The notes beneath the pieces are model-generated. The model ran no database searches. It was not told where the DNA came from and saw nothing but the letters and a program-made list of their open reading frames with translations. A stretch of DNA of 49,548 bases from Selenomonas sp. FOBRC6 (GTDB lineage: Bacteria > Bacillota > Negativicutes > Selenomonadales > Selenomonadaceae), in NCBI RefSeq assembly GCF_000286455.1, contig NZ_ALKG01000064.1, positions 1 to 49,548 of the forward strand, in the 5' to 3' direction. Below, in pieces: positions 43,569-49,548 of the stretch. The first letter of the stretch is position 1. The number at the start of each line of letters is the position of its first letter. The translations under genes were made by a program, and so were the position numbers.

Positions 43569-45758
43569 ATGCGTATTTCCGACATTCCCGCCGCGATCGC
43601 GGGCGAGCTCTCCATCCGTCCGCAGCAGGTCGAATCCGTCATTACCCTCCTCGATCACGGCAATACGATTCCCTTTATTGCACGCTACCGCAAGGAGGCG
43701 ACCGGCTCCCTTGAGGACGAGATGCTGCGTCAGGTGGAGACGCGCCTCACATATCTGCGCAGCCTCGTCAAGCGGCAGGAGGAAATATGCGCACGCATCG
43801 AGGAGCAGGGCAAGCTGACGGACGAGCTGCGCGCAGCCATCGAAGCCGCCGAAAAGCTCCAGACCCTCGAGGATCTCTATCGCCCTTACAAGCAGAAGAA
43901 GCGCACGCGCGCCTCCATCGCACGCGAGCGCGGACTCGAAGGACTCGCAAACGCAATGCTGCTGCAGCGCGAGACAGGCGGTACGCCCGAGGATATCGCC
44001 GCTTCCTTTGTGGATGCCGAAAAGGATGTAGCGACCGCCGCCGACGCGCTTGCAGGCGCGCGTGACATCCTCGCCGAGATGATTATGGACGAGGCGGAGC
44101 TGCGCCGCCTGATGCGTGAGAAATTCTGGAAGTCCGCTGTCCTTGAGACGACACTGGATGCCGACGCCGAGGAGGCGCAGGTCTTTCAGATGTACGACGG
44201 TTACACGGAGCCCGTCCGCACCCTGCCCTCCCACCGCATCCTCGCCGTCAATCGCGGGGAGAAGAAGGGCTGTCTCTCCGTGCGCATCGCCGTCGATCAC
44301 GAAGCGCACGTCGATTGGATTTACAAGCGTATTTATCAGCGCCCCTCAATCTTCGAGGACGAACTGCGTGCGTCAATCGAGGACGGCTACAAGCGGCTGC
44401 TCGTCCCCGCACTTGAGCGCGAACTGCGCGCACAGCTGACCGAGGCGGCAGAGGAGAAGGCGATTGCCGTATTCGGGCACAATCTCCGTCAGCTTCTCCT
44501 ACAGCCGCCGCTTGCAGGGCATACGGTGCTCGGACTCGACCCCGGCTACCGCACGGGCTGCAAGGTGGCACTGGTCGATGCGACCGGCAACGTCCTCGCA
44601 AGCGGTGTGATCCATGTGACACGAAGCGACGGCGAACGCAGATCGGCGGCACAGGCACTGCTGAAGCTCATCAAGACGCACGGAGTCACGCTCATCTCGA
44701 TCGGCAACGGAACGGCGTCCTATGAGACGGAGCAATTCGTCGCCGCACTCATCCGTGATAACGATCTCAAAGACGTGCACTATCTGATCACGAACGAAGC
44801 GGGCGCGTCCGTCTACTCCGCCTCACAGCTCGCGAAGGACGAGCTGCCCGACTACGATGTCACGATTCGCGGCGCCGTCTCGATCGCACGCCGCGTGCAG
44901 GATCCGCTCGCCGAACTCGTGAAGATCGATCCGCAGGCGATCGGCGTCGGTCAGTATCAGCACGATGTCAGCCAGAAACAGCTGCGTGAAACACTCGACG
45001 CAACGGTCGAGGACGCCGTAAACCATGTCGGCGTCGATCTCAACACGGCATCCCCCGCCCTGCTGAACCGCATTGCGGGCATCAACACGACGATCGCAAA
45101 AAACATCGTCGCCTATCGCAACGAGCACGGACGCTTCACAAGCCGCAAGACACTCCGAAAGGTCGCCCGCCTCGGCGATGCCGCCTTTACACAGTGCGCG
45201 GGCTTCCTGCGCATCCACGAGGGCGAAACACCACTGGACGGCACCGCGATTCATCCCGAGTCCTACGAGCTTGCACGCTCCATCCTCGCGGAGCTCGGTG
45301 CGGACGAGGACGATCTGCACGACCGCGCGAAGCTCCCCGCCCTCGCACTCAAGACCGCGCAGATGAGTGCAGCGCCGCTCGCAAAGAAGCTCGGCGCGGG
45401 TGTGCCGACCGTCACGGACATTCTCAAGGCAATCGCGCGCCCCGGGCGTGACCCGCGCGAGGATCTGCCCGCACCGCTCACGCGCCAGAACATCGTGAAG
45501 CTCTCCGACCTTGCCGTCGGCACAGTTCTCAAGGGAACAGTCCGCAACATCACGGACTTCGGCGCATTCATCGACATCGGACTGAAACAGGCGGGACTCC
45601 TCCACATTTCCGAGATGAGCCACCGCCGCGTGCGCCATCCGCTCGATGTTCTGTCCGTCGGCGACTCGCTCGATGTCATGATCATCAGCATCGACGAGGC
45701 ACGCGGGCGCATTGGGCTCTCGCTGAAACGCATGGAAAAGGAAAAGGCGCGCGCATGA
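43569..45758 (+). CDS. tex: RNA-binding transcriptional accessory protein Tex
   Basis: A 729-residue protein with the Tex N-terminal helical region (IPFIARYRKEATGSLEDEML), a YqgF-like domain (VLGLDPGYRTGCKVALVD), helix-hairpin-helix repeats (DLNTASPALLNRIAGI) and a C-terminal S1 domain (GTVRNITDFGAFIDIGLKQA). Tex binds nucleic acid and affects transcription and stress survival in other bacteria. Its stop overlaps the cobT start (ATGA). Confidence 0.95.
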   Translation: MRISDIPAAIAGELSIRPQQVESVITLLDHGNTIPFIARYRKEATGSLEDEMLRQVETRLTYLRSLVKRQEEICARIEEQGKLTDELRAAIEAAEKLQTLEDLYRPYKQKKRTRASIARERGLEGLANAMLLQRETGGTPEDIAASFVDAEKDVATAADALAGARDILAEMIMDEAELRRLMREKFWKSAVLETTLDADAEEAQVFQMYDGYTEPVRTLPSHRILAVNRGEKKGCLSVRIAVDHEAHVDWIYKRIYQRPSIFEDELRASIEDGYKRLLVPALERELRAQLTEAAEEKAIAVFGHNLRQLLLQPPLAGHTVLGLDPGYRTGCKVALVDATGNVLASGVIHVTRSDGERRSAAQALLKLIKTHGVTLISIGNGTASYETEQFVAALIRDNDLKDVHYLITNEAGASVYSASQLAKDELPDYDVTIRGAVSIARRVQDPLAELVKIDPQAIGVGQYQHDVSQKQLRETLDATVEDAVNHVGVDLNTASPALLNRIAGINTTIAKNIVAYRNEHGRFTSRKTLRKVARLGDAAFTQCAGFLRIHEGETPLDGTAIHPESYELARSILAELGADEDDLHDRAKLPALALKTAQMSAAPLAKKLGAGVPTVTDILKAIARPGRDPREDLPAPLTRQNIVKLSDLAVGTVLKGTVRNITDFGAFIDIGLKQAGLLHISEMSHRRVRHPLDVLSVGDSLDVMIISIDEARGRIGLSLKRMEKEKARA

Positions 45759-47530
45759 ATCTTCTTGAACAAACGATAGCGACAATCCATGTCCCCGACA
45801 CGGAGCTTTCCTCGGCAGTCGACGCTGCGCTGTCCGCACAGACAAGCAGGGATTTCGGACATCTGCGCTCTATTCTCCTTCGCTATATGAACATCACGGG
45901 CGAGCGCCATCCCGCACCGCCGCAGACGAGCGTCATTATCTCCTGCGCCGACCACGGCGTTGCCGCCGAGAGCGTCAGTGCCTATCCGCCCGAAACCACG
46001 CTGAATATGATGTGCAACTATCTCATTGCACGCGGCGGCGCAGCGAATGCAGCCGCAAACTATGCGGGGGCGCGCCTCGTCGTCGCCGATCTCGGTGTAA
46101 ATGCCGCTTATGATGATATTCCAGGACTCTTGCAACACAGCATTGCACGCGGCACGGCGAATATGACGAAGGGCTCTGCCATGACGCGCGCACAGGCGAT
46201 TGCAGCCATCGAGACGGGCATCGCACTCGCAAACGACTGCGCGGATCGCGGCGATCGCTGCATCCTCCCTGGCGAGATGGGCATATCGAATACCACTTCG
46301 AGCGCCGCCATCGTTGCGGCATTCCTTGGACTAACACCTGAGGAGGTCACGGGACGGGGTGCGAATATCTCGGACGCGCGCCTCGCGCACAAGATTGAGA
46401 TTGTCCGCCGCGCACTCAGTGTCAACCGTCCCGATCCGCATGACGGGCTGGATGTCCTCGCGAAGGTCGGCGGCTTTGAACTCGGCTGCATCGCAGGTAT
46501 CATCCTCGGCGCTGCCGCGCGGCACATGCTCGTCATCCTCGACGGGGCGAATACGACATCTGCTGCGCTCATCGCCCACGCCCTCGCCCCCGACTGTGCA
46601 CATTATCTGCTTGCCTCGCATGCCTCCCTGACGGAGCACTCCCATCCCCACGCACTCCGCCGCCTCGGACTCACGCCCATCCTCCGCCTCGACATCCGCC
46701 TCAGCGAGGCGGCAGGCTCCTCGATTGCGCTGCGACTGCTGGAACGGATGCTGAAAATATGGGAAGCGGTGGATGCACCCTCGCATAATGCAATGCCTCC
46801 GCCGTGGGACACGGGGGAGGGGGACTGCGCAGCGGTGGAAGGGGCGCCCCTATCAATCTCCCCTCTCCATCAATCCTCCATGGACGCCTGTCAATACCGC
46901 CTCGACAACCTTGCAAAGCCCATCCACAGCCTCGGCTATCTCGAGCGGATCGCCGTGCAGCTTGCAGGCATCCTCGGCACGGAGCGCCCGCCCATAGACA
47001 CAAAGGTAGCCCTCCTCCTCATCACAGACGGGGAACTGCCCGCCGATCTGACGTGCATTCTCAACGCACTCACGACGTCGGCATCCATCCCCGTCCATAT
47101 CCTCACCGTCTCACAGGTCATAAAGGACACACGCACCGCATACGAAACAGCATATGCCCTCGCCCGCACCTATCCCATCCTCATCCTCGGTGCATACGAA
47201 CGGGAGGAAAGCGCCGCTGTTTCGGCGGCGCTCACTGGTTCTCTGCATGGAGCGGCGGCAGGCGCAAGCCTCATCCTGCCCGGAGACGCACGGACGGATC
47301 GCGCAGCACACACAGCCGCTGATGAGAACACCGCCCTGCGTCCCTACATCCTGCACATCCTCCCAGATATGCTCATGATCGACACGGAGCTGACCGCAGG
47401 CATTGCGGGCATCCTCGGCATAGACATTGTACGCGCCGCCCTCCACGTCGTAAACGACATGAAGACCTTCACCGAGACCGGCGTCGCCGTCGCCATCGAC
47501 GGCGCAGGTGCGGGACGACAGGTGCGATAG
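45755..47530 (+). CDS. cobT: CobT-type phosphoribosyltransferase with a second, degenerate CobT domain
   Basis: A 591-residue protein; ordinary CobT is about 350. Residues 1-340 are a CobT domain with SCADHGVAAESVSAYPPETT, LPGEMGISNTTSSAAI and DIRLSEAAGSSIALRLLE. After a Pro/Gly-rich linker, residues 377-591 start RLDNLAKPIHSLGYLERIAV, the CobT N-terminal motif, and end with a shortened CobT-like tail (VVNDMKTFTETGV); its DHGV position reads TDGE. The family activates lower ligands for cobamides. Tandem ArsA/ArsB of Sporomusa are paired CobT homologues; a fused equivalent is possible. Confidence 0.85.
   Translation: MNLLEQTIATIHVPDTELSSAVDAALSAQTSRDFGHLRSILLRYMNITGERHPAPPQTSVIISCADHGVAAESVSAYPPETTLNMMCNYLIARGGAANAAANYAGARLVVADLGVNAAYDDIPGLLQHSIARGTANMTKGSAMTRAQAIAAIETGIALANDCADRGDRCILPGEMGISNTTSSAAIVAAFLGLTPEEVTGRGANISDARLAHKIEIVRRALSVNRPDPHDGLDVLAKVGGFELGCIAGIILGAAARHMLVILDGANTTSAALIAHALAPDCAHYLLASHASLTEHSHPHALRRLGLTPILRLDIRLSEAAGSSIALRLLERMLKIWEAVDAPSHNAMPPPWDTGEGDCAAVEGAPLSISPLHQSSMDACQYRLDNLAKPIHSLGYLERIAVQLAGILGTERPPIDTKVALLLITDGELPADLTCILNALTTSASIPVHILTVSQVIKDTRTAYETAYALARTYPILILGAYEREESAAVSAALTGSLHGAAAGASLILPGDARTDRAAHTAADENTALRPYILHILPDMLMIDTELTAGIAGILGIDIVRAALHVVNDMKTFTETGVAVAIDGAGAGRQVR
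46793..46877 (+). repeat. GC-rich repeat-like insert in the cobT linker
   Basis: This stretch codes the linker of the CobT protein (about residues 347-374) and differs from its surroundings: G runs (GGGGGAGGGGG), the palindromes CTGCGCAG and GGGGCGCCCC, and a complementary C-rich end (TCTCCCCTCTCC). It resembles an intergenic hairpin repeat inserted in frame. No second copy is in the window. Confidence 0.35.
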
Positions 47531-47540
47531 GCGCAAAAAA

Positions 47541-47567
47541 ATAAGGCAGCATTCTGCCTTGTTTTTT
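47541..47567. terminator. Bidirectional terminator between cobT and the coiled-coil gene
   Basis: AAGGCAG (47543-47549) pairs with CTGCCTT (47554-47560), flanked by seven A/T residues on each side, between two convergent genes. Confidence 0.9.
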
Positions 47568-47572
47568 TGACT

Positions 47573-48493
47573 CTATAGTTCCACCTCAAGCTGTCCTCGC
47601 TTGAACACCTTTCCAATCGTCCCGAACTGGAAGGTTGCCGTCTCCTTGACCGTAAAGCGGCCGTACGTGTTCCCTGCGCGATAGTTCGAGTTGAACGCCT
47701 CGCGCATGCCGCCCGCCGTGTGCATCTCCTCCCCGTAGACGAGGAAGGGATTCGGGACGACGGCAAAGAGCCCGTTGCCGAGCGGCATGCCCCAGAAGTC
47801 GGCATCGCGCGTCGGCGTGACCGCGACAAAGCGCGGCTCGAGCTCGGGACGGCTCAGGCGCAGCTGCATATTCGTACAGCGCATGCCCTGCACCTCATAG
47901 AGCTTGATGAAATCGTCCTGCGCCTTTTTCTTCTGAAACATTGTCCCGACGACATCGTAAAGCGCGTTGTAATCGCGTATGTAGTCAGCCGCGCGCTCTG
48001 CGGGCGTCCGCTCACGCAGCTCGTGCACAGGAATCGCATCCAAAGCCGCCTCGGCGGCTTTTTTGCGTGCCGCCTCGTTCTGCCGTGCGCGGTCACTCGG
48101 GGTAGACTCCTTGCCGCCCGTCGCCCGCGCATAGCTGCCCGCCGCGCGCTCCATCGCATTCATTGCCTTGCCCTGCGGTGGCTGTTCCGGCGGTTTGACC
48201 GGCGAGGCAGCCGCCCCCGTGTAGACACGCGACAGATCGCGCTTCATCTCCTCGTCGAGGAGATCGCTCACGGACGGGACAGCGCGCTGCGCAGCGGCAT
48301 TCGCCTCCGCAGGATCATCGGCAGCCGCCTTGGGCGGCTCCTTCCTCTGCGGCGGCGTGCCCGCACGGCGCTCCGCCTCCTCCAACCGCTCCACCAGCTC
48401 GTCAATACGACTCTGCTGACGCAGCGCCATCTTTTCGAGAAGCGTGACGCGCTTCGCGAGTTCATGAATCCGTGTCAGTTCGTCGTTTCCCAT
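47573..48493 (-). CDS. Uncharacterised coiled-coil protein
   Basis: A 306-residue protein of no family I recognise. Residues 1-45 are a predicted coiled coil (heptads in LTRIHELAKRVTLLEKMAL); 46-160 are Ala/Pro/Lys-rich and probably disordered; 165-306 look globular, with ALYDVVGTMFQKKKAQDDF and an aromatic/Gly-rich beta region (ADFWGMPLGNGLFAVVPNPF). There is no signal peptide or membrane helix, so it is likely cytosolic and oligomeric. It follows fabK by 16 bases with an AGGGGA ribosome site, so it is probably co-transcribed with it. Confidence 0.75.
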   Translation of the reverse strand: MGNDELTRIHELAKRVTLLEKMALRQQSRIDELVERLEEAERRAGTPPQRKEPPKAAADDPAEANAAAQRAVPSVSDLLDEEMKRDLSRVYTGAAASPVKPPEQPPQGKAMNAMERAAGSYARATGGKESTPSDRARQNEAARKKAAEAALDAIPVHELRERTPAERAADYIRDYNALYDVVGTMFQKKKAQDDFIKLYEVQGMRCTNMQLRLSRPELEPRFVAVTPTRDADFWGMPLGNGLFAVVPNPFLVYGEEMHTAGGMREAFNSNYRAGNTYGRFTVKETATFQFGTIGKVFKRGQLEVEL

Positions 48494-48509
48494 TCCCCTG
48501 CGTTACCCC

Positions 48510-49454
48510 TTAAATCTCAATCTTTGCCGCCTGCGCCAGCGTCTCACGCGCTTCACGCACGATGCGCTCCACGATCGTCTGCACCGGCTCAATCTCGCGC
48601 AGGAGGGTCAGCGTCTCGCCCGCCTGCACCATGCCATTCACAACGTCACCATCTACGGCTGCGAGCTTGTTCGTACCCGTTGCACGGTCGAGCAGCTCCT
48701 GCTTGGTCGCCTTGCCCGAATACTCGAGCGCAACAAATTCCTCCGAGAACTTGTTCTTAACCCCGCGCACGGCACCGCCGATTGTGACACCCGTGACAAT
48801 CGTGTCCGTGTCCACAGCCTCGAGCAGCTTTGCCTTCATATTCGGATGCGCGACGCACTCCTCTGCAACGAGGAAGCGCGTCCCCATCTGGATGCCCGCA
48901 GCGCCCATGAGGAGCGCCGCTGCAAGTCCGCGCCCGTCGCCGAAGCCGCCCGCCATAACGACAGGGAGCTTTACCTCGGGGATGACCTGCTCCATCAACG
49001 GCAGGGTCGAGAGCACGCCGATGTGACCGCCCGCTTCCATGCCCTCTACGACGATGGCGTCCGCGCCCTTTTCCTCCACGCGCTTTGCGAGTTTCACGCT
49101 CGGCACGACGGGGATGACCTTCACGCCTGCCGCATGAAGCTTTTCAAAGTACGGAACGGGATTGCCCGCGCCGAGCGTGACGAACGCTGGCTTTTCCTCA
49201 CAGATCACATCCACGATCTCGTCCTTGTTCGGTGCCATGAGCATCACATTGACACCAAACGGGCGATCCGTCAGCGTACGGCAACGGCGAATCTCATCGC
49301 GCGTGTACTCCGTCGTACGCCCCCCCGTCGAGATGATGCCCGCACCGCCCGCATTCGAGACCGCTGAAGCAAGATTAGCCTCCGAGATCCACGCCATGCC
49401 GCCCTGCAGGATAGGAACCTCAATTCCCAAGAGTTCTTTGAGCTGATTTGCCAC
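48510..49454 (-). CDS. fabK: FMN-dependent enoyl-ACP reductase FabK
   Basis: A 314-residue TIM-barrel flavoprotein of the FabK/nitronate monooxygenase family. GIEVPILQGGMAWISEANLA is the N-terminal signature; NAGGAGIISTGG, EGMEAGGHIG (catalytic His) and GGFGDGRGLAAALLMGA (FMN phosphate) follow. The length and GGHIG motif favour FabK, the last step of each fatty-acid elongation cycle. The start is GTG 49454, with GGAGG seven bases before it; the longer frame starts without such a site. No other fab gene is in view. Confidence 0.9.
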   Translation of the reverse strand: MANQLKELLGIEVPILQGGMAWISEANLASAVSNAGGAGIISTGGRTTEYTRDEIRRCRTLTDRPFGVNVMLMAPNKDEIVDVICEEKPAFVTLGAGNPVPYFEKLHAAGVKVIPVVPSVKLAKRVEEKGADAIVVEGMEAGGHIGVLSTLPLMEQVIPEVKLPVVMAGGFGDGRGLAAALLMGAAGIQMGTRFLVAEECVAHPNMKAKLLEAVDTDTIVTGVTIGGAVRGVKNKFSEEFVALEYSGKATKQELLDRATGTNKLAAVDGDVVNGMVQAGETLTLLREIEPVQTIVERIVREARETLAQAAKIEI

Positions 49455-49548
49455 GTTACTACCTCCGTAAATGTACCATGTAATTCTTACAAAGAAACAA
49501 GCAATACTTCTAAGCAAACCCTACTGAAGCAAGCGGGAAAAGCACACG

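Noticed and set aside
45700-45754. Cobalamin riboswitch controlling cobT
   Set aside because: The cobT start overlaps the tex stop, leaving no room for a leader; no B12-box-like element was seen before tex either.

Overview
The window reads as chromosome of a Selenomonas-like member of the Negativicutes (diderm Firmicutes). The Firmicute core is clear: the ireB-ruvX-DUF1292 string, an Asp23/AmaP/DUF2273 envelope module beside efp, a PerR-type Fur protein, and a fused TIGR03960/DUF2344 radical-SAM protein. An outer membrane is implied by a fragment of a TonB-dependent receptor. The DNA is GC-rich, which produces long meaningless antisense frames, and several genes appear to use TTG or GTG starts (secD, feoA, mltG, ruvX, fabK). 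The species assignment is inference; no rRNA or tRNA gene is visible.

Layout. 1-8.5 kb (minus strand): ireB-ruvX-DUF1292, then mltG, a U32 protease, acylphosphatase, aroQ, an M24 peptidase, efp, asp23, amaP, DUF2273 and nusB in a tight string, plus a HAD hydrolase. 8.6-17.2 kb (minus): rel and recJ (stringent response and repair), secF, secD, a folate ligase, yajC and tgt. 17.2-23.8 kb is an accessory island: a TonB-receptor fragment, a DUF364 protein, a FecB/FecC-type metal-chelate transporter with an internally deleted ATPase, and two nitrogenase component-1-like subunits preceded by what looks like the last 23 codons of a lost nifH-like gene. 23.8-26.9 kb (minus): aroE, pncB, trmD. 27-29.7 kb (plus): a GalT/HIT-like DUF4931 protein, a monofunctional glycosyltransferase and an ACR3-type transporter. 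29.8-32.2 kb (minus): feoA, feoB and an unlisted 55-residue FeoB-associated Cys-rich protein behind a Fur-box-like palindrome. 32.3-42.1 kb (minus): one shape and division cluster, mreB-mreC-mreD-mrdA-minC-minD-minE-rodA, followed by the radical-SAM fusion. 42.4-49.5 kb: a SpeD-like protein without the pyruvoyl serine, perR, tex, a double-domain CobT, an unknown coiled-coil protein and fabK.

The most interesting region is the accessory island. Its gene set (outer-membrane receptor, chelate ABC transporter, DUF364 protein, NifH/D/K-like reductase) suggests import plus reductive processing of a metal chelate or metallocofactor, a nitrogenase-like system of unknown substrate. In this genome it appears to be decaying: the receptor is a fragment, the ATPase has lost its signature, Walker B and H-loop region in frame, and the reductase gene is reduced to a 3' tail. 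Other points worth attention are the SpeD-like protein with Gly at the cleavage-serine position, the CobT with a second degenerate CobT domain (possibly a fused ArsA/ArsB type), and a 147-bp MITE-like repeat with 8-bp terminal inverted repeats.
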